The notes beneath the pieces are model-generated. The model worked only from the letters and a program-made list of their open reading frames with translations. It did not search any database and had not been told where the DNA came from. A stretch of DNA of 64,000 bases. It comes from Earliella scabrosa. Its lineage: Eukaryota; Basidiomycota; Agaricomycetes; Polyporales; Polyporaceae. How positions within the stretch are numbered: position 1 is the stretch's first letter; each line of letters starts with the position of its first letter. A program made the translations under genes and the position numbers. Location: positions 1,426,001 through 1,490,000 of the forward strand of contig JABYQQ010000003.1 in the NCBI GenBank assembly GCA_022605405.1, given 5' to 3'. Below are positions 33,623 through 45,000 of the stretch, in pieces.

Positions 33623-35912
33623 TCATTCCGTCAGCGGAGCACAGCCAGGTTTGTACATCATGTTGTCTAACTCCTCTTCCCGAAGCTGCCCACTCGCGAT
33701 CGCGGCATGGAGTTCGTCTCGCAGCTTCAGGTCCTCCTTGAGAGCAACGTCAGTGCGCTGACCTCTCCTGCCATTAGTTCCGCCCCAGATTCGCTTCATC
33801 TTGGGCAGCCTCTCATGGAGGTGGTCTAGGTAGCCCAGGAGAACCCTGATCGGTGCGCCGGCTTCATATAGCAAGTTGAACGCGCAATGCAGATACCCTG
33901 AGAGAACGCGTCAATGAGGTATGTACACTGGTGGACGTGGGCTACGGGTACTCACAAATGTTGTGCACGTCGTCGTCTGGATAGTACTTCTCGGTTGCCC
34001 TGTATTCTTGTGCAGCGAGAACGAAGAGGTCGCGAACTTCCTGCGTCATGCCGGTTGTCTCGCGCAGTAGCAAACCGCTGTGGTGGTAGTAGTATCCACG
34101 CAACCTACACGAGTTAACCAGAGTTAGTTCATGGCGTTGACTGATATCGATCGTCTTACGCATGCGCATGTCCGGCGGGATAGAGTTGGAAGGCCATCCA
34201 GAAGCCAATATCTTCAACAGTCTTCGGGACGCCTGGCCATGGGCAGCCTGCAACCTCGGCAAGGAGCTCATCTGCGGCCACCAGCAGTTCACTGAGTGGG
34301 TACTTCGAGTTGGCACCGGGGTTCTGCCCGTAAGCCTTACAAAACGCTCATTAGTCCCATTTGAAATCTCAGGACGCGATAACGTACCTTTATGAATGCA
34401 TCGAGACGTAGGCACTTGACTCCGCGTATGAATGTTGGCTGAAAGACTGCACCCTTGTCTTCGAAGGAGACATTTCTGAATCGCTCATTGCCCCATTGTA
34501 GGAGATCCAGCGCCGAAGTGAAGAATTGGACAGCTGACTCCGCGTCGTCCCGCAAGTAATCCTCCATGATACCGCGCATGATCCATCCTCTGCAAGTTTC
34601 GAGGATGTAGCGCGCATAGTGCACTCGTATGTATGTACTCACCTGACTGTCAATGAGAGTGCTGGACGCACGGATTGCCACCCTTCCCGTTCGAGTCGCT
34701 TAGGCGCTTCTTCGATGACTTCTTGGGCTCCACTACTGATCCACGCTGTCCTGGCCGTAGTCTCGAAGATCACTAAACGATACGATGTGAACAGGTCAGC
34801 ATTATACGTTGATGAACCACGTACCCTGCGATTCATACATTTCCCAGAACTTTCGCTCGCTGATGGAGAAAACCCGCGGGTCGGCAACTACAGCATTGGA
34901 GAGGTCTGCGAGCGCCTGAATCTCCGTGATTAATCCCAATGTCGCGCAGTGCATGCATATGTATATCCTACCCCAAGATCACCATGAAAGCGAACGGCTC
35001 CAGTTAGCTCAGTCTTCTGAAGCTTCTTCATCTTGTTGACCCCGGCTTCCCACGACTTGTCGACGGGCCCAGGGTATGAACGACCCACTCGGTGCAGATA
35101 GATAACGAGACCGTACCTTACGCGCATATAGGAGGATCCAAGCCTATAACAGGGTGAATCATTAGCTATGCTATGCAGTGGCATCTTTCACCACGAAACA
35201 TACACTAGTCACCCACACTTGCCCGGCCGCCAAGTTGGGGGCAAGGGCCTTCGCGCGATTCCAGGGCAGTTCGCTTTCTGATCGTACCGGGATAGCACCC
35301 TGTGGCAGTTTCCGATTCCCCTCAAGATCCGCGACTTTTGCCTTTGCTGCAGCGAGGTCTCTCTTGTACTGCTCCCATTGCTTCTCTTGAGCAGGCGTTC
35401 GATCCTCAGGGAGTGCGGCGATGGCACGCTTCCAATGATCAACAGCTGCATGCGGCGTGCCGAGACCCTATACGAGCAAATAGCCAGTCAGTGCGATACC
35501 TTGCAATGTCAGTGACAATCAATGTTCACCATGTCTGCCGTTGCCAAACGTGCCCATGCCCTCGCATACCCTTCGTCCAACTTTGTCGCCTGCAAATTGC
35601 CTGATAGGTACATGGTAAGATCCGAACGCACAAGTACCGACCTTCCTAGCGTCAGTGGACGCATCCATGTATCTATGGGAAACGCTGAGGTGTCAGCCAC
35701 GCGCGCACGTCTACAGCTGCCTGGCCATCGTACCTGTTCAGGCCGAGCGAACATGCAGCGCGATTGCAGTAGATGGTCGCGTTCTTGTCATCGTGCTTGA
35801 GGGCTTCTGTATACTTTGCGTACGCGCGTTTGAAGTCGTTCTTGATGAAGAGCGCGTTTCCTTCAGCCTTGAGGCGTTCTGCCTCGGAGGTATTCTGAGT
35901 GGCTGTCGACAT
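33623..35912 (-). CDS. TPR protein, copy 4 (diverged clamp)
   Basis: It starts MSTATQNTSEAERLKAEGNALFIKNDF and continues YCNRAACSLGLNRYMDASTDARK. In the third repeat the clamp lysine is Arg (GYARAWARL instead of GYAKAWARL). The C-terminal class is different from copies 1-3: it ends REEELDNMMYKPG and shares a KRIWG(G/A)...KEDLKLR region with copy 5. Middle exons follow the family plan (IQALADLSNAVVADPRVF, MRGIMEDYLRDDAESAV, FIRGVKCLRLDAF, GYYYHHSGLLLRET). About 530 residues are expected. The start is the ATG directly before the TPR. Confidence 0.74.
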
Positions 35913-36347
35913 GGTGGTGGTTGGTGACACGGGGACCCTGGGTGGTAGCCGACGTTGTCAGGTCTGGAGCAGACCCCGAGACTGCTGTACTCGGGTCCTC
36001 CCCAACCCTGGCCATTGGGCATCCGCCCGCGACACGAGGACTGACATCAACGACTCGGATGGAGATGCACAAGAAACGTGCCCGGAGACGGCCGGTGCCA
36101 GAGTCGACCATGTCCGGTAACGCCGTCTCCCAGCTGCGCATTTAGACATCGCCTTACCCTGCAGCTTCGTACACGAGGTGCTCATCAAGGGCACATCTGG
36201 ACTTCTAGCTTCGGTCTAAGGTTCGTACTTGCATGCCGATTGCTCCGATGCGCAAGTATCCCGGGCAACGCTCGCGCTCGAGAACCCACAGGACACCATC
36301 AGTACACAGTGAACACAGTGCCAGGAGCCTGAGGATGATACAAATGT
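35913..36347. other. Intergenic, no gene seen
   Basis: This is the promoter side of TPR copy 4. Short frames on both strands are not supported by any domain. Confidence 0.5.
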
Positions 36348-38659
36348 TCATCTCTCCTCTGGGCCGAATCCTGGTTTGTACATCTTGTTACTCAACTCCT
36401 CTTCCCGCAGCTGACCGCCGGCCAGGGCGGCAAGGAGATCCTCTCGCAACTTCATATCTTCTTTCAAAGCGACGTTGGCATGGCCATCGCCGAGTTTGCT
36501 AGTGGAGCCAACTGCGCCCCAGATCCGCTTCATCTGCGGCAGTTTGCTATGGATGTTATTGAGGTAGCTGAGCAATTCGCCAATGGGCGCGCCTGCTCCG
36601 TACAGCAGGTCGAAGGCGCAGTGGGCATACCCTCATATGAATGTCTTAGCATACCCAGCATTCGTAAAGCTAAAATTACTCACAGACGTTGTTTTCGTCA
36701 TCGTCGGGAAAATGCGCTCCGGTAGCTCTGTACTCTGCCGCTGCTTGAGCAAAGAGATCGCGGACTTCCTGGGACATCCCGCTGGCTTCGAGAAGGAGCA
36801 GGCCCCTTTGATGGTAATAGAAGCCGCGCGAGCTAACGTATAGTGGTAGTGTCAGATTACCTTGTCGAAAGAAAGTTGCAATGATTGCTTACGCATAAGC
36901 TGCGCCAGCTGGATAATGGTAGAAAGCCATCCAGAACCCTATCTCTTCCAGGGTGAAATCCGGAAGTGGAGGAATCGCTCCGATGTCCGCAAGAAGCTCG
37001 TCCGCGTTAGCTAGAATCTCATCAAGGATGGACTGAGAATTGAGGCCAGGACTTTGCGCATATGCCTGGCTCCCGTCTTGTCAGGCATGTGCCTTGGTCT
37101 CCATACCTACACATACCTTCACAAGCGCGTCAAGGCGAAGATGTTTGACGCCGCGGATGAAGGTCGGCTCGAAGATTGTGCCCTTGTCTTTGTACGGCAC
37201 GTCGTTGAAGCGTTCATGACCCCACTGCAGGAACTCCAAGATGGACGCGTATGTTTGCAGCGCAATCCTCACGCCCTGGCCACCGACCACAGCATCCGCG
37301 AGCAGGGCGCGCATAATCCAGGCTCTGAGAGTTCCTGTATGGGTATCGCGCCAGCGACGAGGACATAATATAGGCTGACCTGACTGTTAGGGCGAGCACT
37401 GGTCGCACGGTTTGCCACCCTTCTACCTCAACCCGTTCAAGAACGTCCGCCATGATTTGCTGCGTGCCACTATTTGCCCATGGGGTCATTTTCAGCCCCA
37501 AAGTCACTGGATGTGGGGAAGGGAAGATGTAAGAGATGAATAAACGTAAGAAACATGGACGCGTGCGTACTGGTTTGGTTATACCTCACCAGGGAGTTGG
37601 AATCAGGGGTGTGGAAAACTCGTGAATCGGTGATGATTGCGTTGGTAAGGCCCTCTATCACCTATCGACGATCGTGTTCAGTGCGGTAACACAAACTCTC
37701 GAGGGCTTCCCTCACTTTGGGTACTCCATGCCAGTCAGTGCGCATCGCTGTGGCGCTCTTCATCTTGTTGGTCGCATCCTCCCAGACCTAGTACCAACGG
37801 CCTTCTGTTAGGACAAATCTGAACGAGGGATTCGAATGATAGACGTACGGCGTGGGCATACGCAATGATATAAGCCTAATGGTGTAGATCAGTAATCCTG
37901 CCACTTGTCCTTGGCTCCGAGAACTCACACTGCTGAGCCATACTTCGCTCGATACTAATCGGGGTAGGAGAGCCTTCGCTCGGTTCCAAGGCCAGTCACG
38001 GCCAGCTGGCAATCGAGCAGCCTTATTCGACTGTTTTGGATTGGGCGCAAAGTCTGCTACCCTCTGCTCGGCAATGGTGAGTTCCTCACGGTACTGGTCG
38101 CGCTGCTTCTGCTCTGCGGGCGTCAGATTTTCGACAGGAAGCGACGCGATCGCACGCTTCCAACACTCCACAGCCTGTTCGGGTTTGCCTAGCCCCTGTA
38201 CCAATTGTATGTCGCATGGAGGAGGAATGGCGCAATACTCAGCGAATGAATACTGCGCGAGCACAGAACTCGTTCACGCACCATCTCTGCGGCAGCTAGA
38301 CAGCTCCACGCCTTCGCATAGCTTTGGTCCAGTTCTGTCGCCTGCAATGACCTTGTTTAGATGCAATATCTCAATAATTCCGCGACGATGCAAACCAACA
38401 CTTCTGGCGTCGTTGGCCGCATCTCGATATCTATGTATATTGATAATTCGTCAGTCTGAGTGATTCCGGACTTGACAAGTGCGCACTTGTTCAGACCAAG
38501 GGAGCATGCTGCACGGTTGCAGTACAGCGTCGCGTTCTTGTCGTCATGCTTGAGGGCTTCCGTGTACTTCTTGTGAGCGCCTGCGAAGTCGTTCTTGATG
38601 AAGAGCGCGTTGCCTTCCGCCTTGAGCCGTTCTGCCGCCGATTGACTCTGCGTGGACAT
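36348..38659 (-). CDS. TPR protein, copy 5 (diverged clamp)
   Basis: It starts MSTQSQSAAERLKAEGNALFIKNDF and continues YCNRAACSLGLNK. In the third repeat the sequence is LDQSYAKAWSCLAA: the clamp arginine is replaced by Cys and the usual LDPGY is changed. The exon carrying YRDAANDAR appears to use a weak GTTGGT donor. The helical part follows the family plan (VIEGLTNAIITDSRVF, MRALLADAVVGG, FIRGVKHLRLDALVK) and it ends REEELSNKMYKPGFGPEER, the class of copy 4. About 530 residues are expected. The start is the first ATG before the TPR, and no better one is nearby. Confidence 0.73.
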
Positions 38660-39069
38660 GGTGGTAGCAAGTTGCAACCAAGGGCTGTCACTACCGTTCT
38701 TGGCTTGGCTCATGTACGCGCGGCGGGCCGGACATCGAGATATCCGTTTTGGCAATTCATGGTACCAGCCTCATCGCTGCAGCAGGCGGACCAGGGGACA
38801 TTGCACTGACCTCTTGAGTTAGGTCACTTGCGGGCTGAATTCCAGATACCGCACACCTTCGCGGTAGACGCATGGAGTGATAGCAACGAGTCGTATTATA
38901 TCCTACCCTACAAGTTATAGGTCGCCGGCGAGTCGGTGATGGCTTTTGCAAGTGATAGACACTGTTCAAATGGCCCGTGATTCGCGTTGTCGGTCAGTAA
39001 CTCAGACTGATAGACTGATGCCAGGGGCCAATCACGGGAAAGGAGCATCCGGAAGAGGCAGCGTGGATG
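38660..39069. other. Intergenic, no gene seen
   Basis: This is the spacer marking the boundary between the TPR array and the core-gene block. No repeat was recognised. Confidence 0.5.
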
Positions 39070-39655
39070 TCACTGCGAATCTGACCTCTGCGCCTTCTCT
39101 CGTGCCCACTGAACTCTCATGTTCGTGAAGCCATCTGTCCTTGAGCGCATGAGAGGTGGGTTGAGCTGTAGGCGTGCAGCTTCGAGGTATGGGGGGAGTT
39201 CTCCGTCATTTCGGATAACCTACGTGAGGGGCTATGGGCGATAGCGACAGATGAACGGGTGACGGGGTACGTACCGAACCGATGGCAAGAAAGAAGGAGA
39301 ACGTTGCAGCGCTACCAAGCATGTATTGCGAGAGTGTCGGGAGCACGCCACGAGGGCCGGCACCTCCTCTGAGAGATGATGAGAGAAAGTCACACAACGC
39401 GACAGACGTGGAACGTACCGTAGGATGCTGAAGCCTCCGAACAGGAAGCCCATGGTTAGTCCGACACCCGCACCCATCACCGCACCCATCCTACATAGCT
39501 CTTAGCCCGGTTTCGACGTATCTCGCCGAATGCAACGTACTTCACTGTGAGAGCACTCAGCGTACAGGCCGCGGGTCCCGAGCGATAATGAAGGACGCAC
39601 ATTTCTGCCAGACGGTGGGACCAGCGTGGCCTTGAGGCATGGCTACTGGAGGCAT
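39070..39655 (-). CDS. MGR2: Mgr2/ROMO1-family mitochondrial inner membrane protein
   Basis: Small hairpin protein of the inner membrane. In yeast, Mgr2 is a TIM23-translocase subunit guarding lateral release of preproteins; the animal relative is ROMO1. Exons 39655-39601, 39544-39541, 39490-39419, 39368-39275 and 39219-39070 give about 124 residues. Joining requires a 4-nt exon (TGAA) between 56 bp and 50 bp introns; it yields WQKLKMGAVMGAGVGLTMGF, which matches the family, and no other join keeps the frame. Two Gly-rich transmembrane helices follow (MGAVMGAGVGLTMGFLFGG and SAATFSFFLAIGS). The last ~50 residues are a hydrophilic tail longer than usual, so the 3' end is less certain. Only ~200 bp separate it from PEX10. 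Confidence 0.85.
39541..39544 (-). other. MGR2: Predicted 4-nt micro-exon of the Mgr2 gene
   Basis: TGAA on the minus strand, bounded by CAG upstream and GTACGT downstream. It completes a Leu codon begun in exon 1 and starts a Lys codon finished in exon 3, giving the conserved WQKLKMGA. Skipping it breaks the frame. Confidence 0.7.
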
Positions 39656-39856
39656 TATGATAGACAGCTAGGCTTGAAGAGAAAGGAGCAAAGGTGAACT
39701 GGCAAAATGCAAGTGAGATGGCGTGAGGGTTGGTCGCAAGACGCGTCGGACTTCGGCGCGCGCCATCACACGTTCTCCTCTCGGAGCGACCTCTCTCTAC
39801 CCCGCACTCCCTCCGGCGATCCCTCCGCTTGTTCGAAGCTTCGGAACCGCCGCGCC

Positions 39857-41107
39857 ATGATGGCCGCGACACTACCTTCGTTTCCTAAAGCGCAGCAAGC
39901 ACAAATCAGTACGTGACGAAACAGCCATGAAAGCCGGAGGCTCATAGTGCTTAACGCCGCTTCGCTGAGCAGTCCGTTCCAACCAACGAGACCTCTTCCA
40001 AGTCTCTGCACTGCGGGAGGAAACCGAGAACACTTTGCGGGCATGGTTTGGTACGTCGAACTGTCTAGGAGTGTGAGTGCTACCCGGTGTTCAATGTGAG
40101 GTGCGCCGCAGGGACGAGATGGCTCACTCGGTGGGACAAAGAGATAGACCTTGCAGCGAACCTGGTGTATTACGGGCTGACCATTGGTCTCGGTGAGTGC
40201 TGAAACGTCTCGATGCTGCACGGAGTCCCATGATGCCCGCTACAGGATCTCAGACTCTCGGAGAGGAGTACACCGACGTCTGGCTACATTCGTCTCGTAC
40301 ACAACGTCGACCAAACCCCCGCTTGAGGGCTGCTCTCATTCTCCTCCCCACACTACCTTCACATATATTGTCAAGGTGGGGTTCTTCTCTCTCGCCAACA
40401 TCCGCAATAGGAGCGTTACTGCGCAAGATACCCACTACCTTTGAAGTTCTGTCTGAGATCAACCTGGCCATATTTTACCTGAGGGGAACGTACTACAACA
40501 TAGCGAAGAGACTCCTTGGTATGAAATATGTATGTCCGTCCTGTTCACTCGCATGTGGAAGCAGGCTGAAAATGAAACCAGATATCAGCCATTCCGGAGA
40601 ATCCCAATGCTCGACCACCGTCCTATGCTCTGCTGGGTATATTGCTGGCCGTTAGGCTCCTGCATCGCGCACTTGGCTATCTCCGCTCACGGTCAGGGAA
40701 GGTAGACTCTGGAGGGACGAAAGGGAAGCGAATCGCCGACAGCGATGACGACATCTACATCGACGACCGGCGAGTGTCTACCCTACTCGAAGCCAAGAAC
40801 CAGGATGACGCACCACCCCTTCCTGCGGAGGAAGATGAACACACAGTGTTGGACGTTTCGAAGATACCGCCTGATATTCGCGCGGGAAGGAATTGTACAC
40901 TCTGCCTTGAGGAGCGAACAGCGAGTTGTGCCACAGATTGTGGTCACCTGTTTTGTTGGAATTGCATTGTGGGTTGGGGACGCGAGAAGGTGAGGTCGAA
41001 GAGCATGTTCCTTTGGACGACACACTGAAGATTTGACGCAGGCGGAGTGCCCTTTATGCAGACAATCGTTGAATCTTACCTCGCTACTACCAGTGTATAA
41101 CCTCTAA
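39857..41107 (+). CDS. PEX10: Peroxisome biogenesis RING E3 ligase PEX10
   Basis: Peroxisomal membrane RING protein that, with PEX2 and PEX12, ubiquitinates the import receptor PEX5. Exons 39857-39908, 39973-40050, 40112-40192, 40246-40529, 40582-40989 and 41042-41107 give about 322 residues. The N-terminal Pex2/Pex12 region is clear ([63 protein letters not shown]). The C3HC4 RING is complete: C270, C273, C285, H287, C290, C293, C304, C307, with the last pair in the final exon. An acidic linker ([10 protein letters not shown]) precedes it. A second ATG immediately follows the first, so the start could be 39860. It shares a short divergent promoter with Mgr2 and is convergent with SmE. Confidence 0.93.
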
Positions 41108-41235
41108 TATGATCGCCCGCGCATCCGTCTCCAATGAGGTCCCAGTATATCGATAGCGTGGCGTCAGAAGTAGTATCACAGCAAGAACGTACAACACGTG
41201 TGCGAGGGCCCACAATTTTACACGGCGGAGGAGGC

Positions 41236-41830
41236 TTAGACAACTTGCTGAATGAGCGTGATGTTGTCGCCTTTTAGCAAAATACGACCTTGAAGAGCAT
41301 GAGTATCTGCAGCTTCTTGGTAGGACTGTTAGACGTACCCAATTCTCGCCTTGGCTTCGCGTCTTTCACGTAAACCTCTGCCGCATCGTCCATTACCACG
41401 TTCATGAATTCATCGAAGCCCTATACGAACTCGTCAGCATGTGAGTCGTGAGATGGACTGGAACAAGGTAAAGAGTAAGAGCGATCAAACGAGGCACTCA
41501 TCGCGCGCAGTAGGACATGTGCAATGAAGAAGCTGTCGCCTTCGGGCATACTGGAGTTCAACGCGGAGTGCTTGTAGGTGCATTGAGACACGCACAATGA
41601 TAACCCCCTCGATACGCATCTCGATGTTATCGTATAGCCAGATCACAACTTTCTGCCTCTGCAGCAGGGTCGTTAGCGATAGACGCGACGACAACAGACG
41701 TGCGTACCTGTTGCAGGTTCTTGAAGATGACATTCTGAGTGCAGATGTTAGAGGGGCCGCGTGCACGAGCAACCCAGACAATAAGACTCACGATGGGCTG
41801 AACCATCACCCTTTGCTGACGGCCTGACAT
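41236..41830 (-). CDS. Spliceosomal Sm core protein SmE
   Basis: One of the seven Sm proteins forming the ring on U1, U2, U4 and U5 snRNA. Exons 41830-41792, 41734-41708 (27 nt), 41658-41596, 41420-41339 and 41288-41236 give 87 residues, close to the usual 92. Sm1 motif residues are visible in [31 protein letters not shown], and Sm2 in GRILLKGDNITLIQQV. The MVQPI...FKNLQQ N-terminal helix is typical for SmE. Four introns in an 87-codon gene is dense. It is head-to-head with dhc2, with only ~230 bp between starts. Confidence 0.92.
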
Positions 41831-42062
41831 GATGGACTAATGATCGTAGGCGAAACGAAGAAGGGGTATGGTGTATGGATGGAGCGGCGAAGAGGTCTGA
41901 GCACAATGTCAAGGTTTGGCGCGCAAAGGGTAAAGGCGCTTCGGAAAATGCCGACTGCCTTCTGTAGCGACGCGTCGCGTCTTGCTAAACTTGTCCTCAT
42001 CCAGTGTGTCAACAACATGGAGGTGTGTTGCCGTCGTGCTCAGCGTTCCCTGTGGCAAGCTA

Positions 42063-45000
42063 ATGTCTGCACAGTTGTTGGCACCCTCCAATTCATCAAC
42101 CGCAGCGGCGGTCACCTTCATCACCTTCGTTCAAGACCTCAAACGCAAGACGAAGACATGGGGGCCTATGATCGAGCTGTGCGCGAGCGGCGAGAAGACG
42201 CTTGAACGATTTCGATACCAGTTCCCGGACGACTGGCTGTACAGCGACCAACTGAGGGGGGAGTGGAGCGCATTCAACGAGATCCTCAAGAGAAAGAACG
42301 ACTCCATCCAGGAGCAATTAGGTGCGTGCTCTTAGCTCGGCCGTAACTAGGGGTCCGACGCGAATGTAACCGGACACTCCCCAGCTGGACTCCAGCTCAA
42401 GATTGTCGCGGAGGACAAGATCGTCGAGAATAAGATTAACGACATCATCCAGGAGTGGGAGCAGACCCGACCCGTACAAGGCAGCATGCGTGCTGACACT
42501 GCGCTCAACACAATCAACATCTTCGAGGGCAAGCTCACGCGCGTACAAGAGGACTACGAGCTCGTCTGTAAGGCGAAGGAGGCTCTCGACCTCGAACTCA
42601 TTCGCCATACACGGTTAGAACCCGTCTTCGAGGAGTTACGCGACCTCAAGGCAGTATGGACGGCGCTCTCCGGAGTGTGGAACCAGATTGGCGAGTTGCG
42701 GGAAATGACGTGGGCGACGGTGCAGCCGAGGAAGCTCAGGCAGCAGTTGGATGGGCTGCTATCGTCGACGAAGGAGATGCCCACGCGTATGCGCCAGTAC
42801 GCCGCGTTCGAATACGTGCAAGATGTGTTGAGGGGGCTGCTGAAGTCCAACACGCTCATCGGAGAGCTCAAGTCGGAGGCGTTGAAGGATCGGCATTGGA
42901 AGCAGCTGTTCAAGGTTTTGAGGGTTCCGTCGCAGATTAGTCTGCCTCTGTGAGTGGCTTCAGTTCTAACAGTGAGGGTGCGTGCTGAGGTATCTTGTCA
43001 GGATGACCCTAGGCCACGTCTACGACATGGACCTGCGCAGGAACGAGAATTTGATCAAGGAGGTCATCATACAAGCGCAGGGAGAGGTACGCTGTACTGC
43101 TATATGCGATATCAACCAAGTATTCAAGCACATACCAGATGGCGCTCGAGGAGTATATCAGGCAAGTCAAGGAGACCTGGACAAGCTACACTCTCGACTT
43201 GGTCAACTACCAGAACAAGTGTCGTCTCATCAGGTATGTGCATACCCTCTCGCGAGGACTAGCGTGCTCATGTTATCACAGGGGATGGGATGATCTGTTC
43301 AACAAGTGCAGTGAGAACTTGAACTCGCTCACGGCTATGAAGCTTTCGCCGTACTACAAGGGTGAGCGATAGCCCTCCTGCTTACGTCTTAGGGCACATG
43401 CTAATCACGTTGATCGCAGTCTTCGAGGAAGAGGTATCGTGTTCAACGTAATACTTGTTAGACACTGATGCTCATGTTGGAACTAGGCCGGCGCATGGGA
43501 GGAGAAACTGAATCGCATACACGTTCTCTTCGGTGAGCGCTACACACCCATGGATAGCCGAGTCAGCAGCCTGACTAACACGGCTTAACAGATGTCTGGA
43601 TCGACGTACAGCGGCAATGGGTGTATCTCGAGGGTATCTTCTCAGGCAGCGCTGACATCAAGCACCTACTTCCCGTCGAGTCGGCCCGGTTTCAGAACAT
43701 CAACACCGAATTCTTGACTGTCATGAAGAAAGTGTACAAGTCGCCCTTCGTCATCGACGTGATGAATATCCAAGGCATCCAGAAGTCTCTCGAGCGATTG
43801 GCGGACTTGCTGAACAAGATCCGGAAGGCCCTCGGAGAGTATCTCGAACGGGAGCGTGCTTCTTTCCCTCGTTTCTACTTCGTCGGTGACGAGGATCTGC
43901 TCGAGATCATCGGTAACAGCAAGGAGATCCTGCGAATCATGAAGCACCTCAAGAAGATGTTTGCGGGCATCTCAACCATCATGCTGGACGACGAGTTGAC
44001 ACAAATTCAGGGTATGGCGTCACGCGAAGGCGAGGAAGTCCGGTTCAAGGACCCCATCCTGCTCAAGGACTACCCGAAGATCAACGACTGGCTCAGTAGG
44101 CTCGAGGCAGAGATGCGCGTGTCGCTAGCCCAGCTTCTCTGCGACGCAGTGACCGAGCTTCAGTCATTTTACGGCAGTGTCTCCCCGTTGCCTCAGGACC
44201 AGTTCATGGAGTGGCTGGAGAAGTACCCTGCTCAATTGGTCACTCTCGCCATCCAGGTCGCGTGGACAGCCTCTATCGAGAGCGCACTCGAGAGCTCACA
44301 ATCCTTGGAGGGCCCCCTGGACACCGTACGACAAGGCCTTGACCTACTCGCGGACGTCGTGTTGACGGAGCTCACGCCGGTAACACGTCGCAAGTGCGAG
44401 CACCTCATCACCGAGCTCGTCCACCAACGTGACGTGACACGTCAGTTTATACAGCAGCAGATGACGGACAACCGCGCGTTCTCATGGTTGTACCAAATGC
44501 GCTTCTATCTCAACCGTAATATCGAGAACCCTCTCGACCGTCTCTCCATCCGCGTCGCCGACGCGTCCTTCCCCTACGGATGGGAGTACCTTGGTGTGCC
44601 GGATCGCTTGGTGCAGACACCCTTGACGGACAGGTGTTACTTGACGTTGACTCAAGCGTTGGACAACCAACTTGGTGGTTCTCCGTTCGGTCCCGCCGGA
44701 ACTGGTGAGTCAGGCAGGTATGTCTTCTGTTAGTCTCACTAACAGAACGACAGGCAAGACCGAATCTGTCAAGGCCCTTGGGGTTCAACTAGGTCGTTTC
44801 GTACTGGTCTTCTGTTGCGACGAGACATTCGACTTCCAGGCCATGGGTCGTATCTTCGTCGGTCTTTGTCAAGTCGGTGCATGGGGCTGTTTCGACGAGT
44901 TCAACCGTTTGGAGGAGCGTATTCTCAGTGCCGTCTCGCAGCAAGTGCAGAGCATTCAACAGGGTCTCGCCGCACTGGTCAAGAACCCGAACACCGAGAT

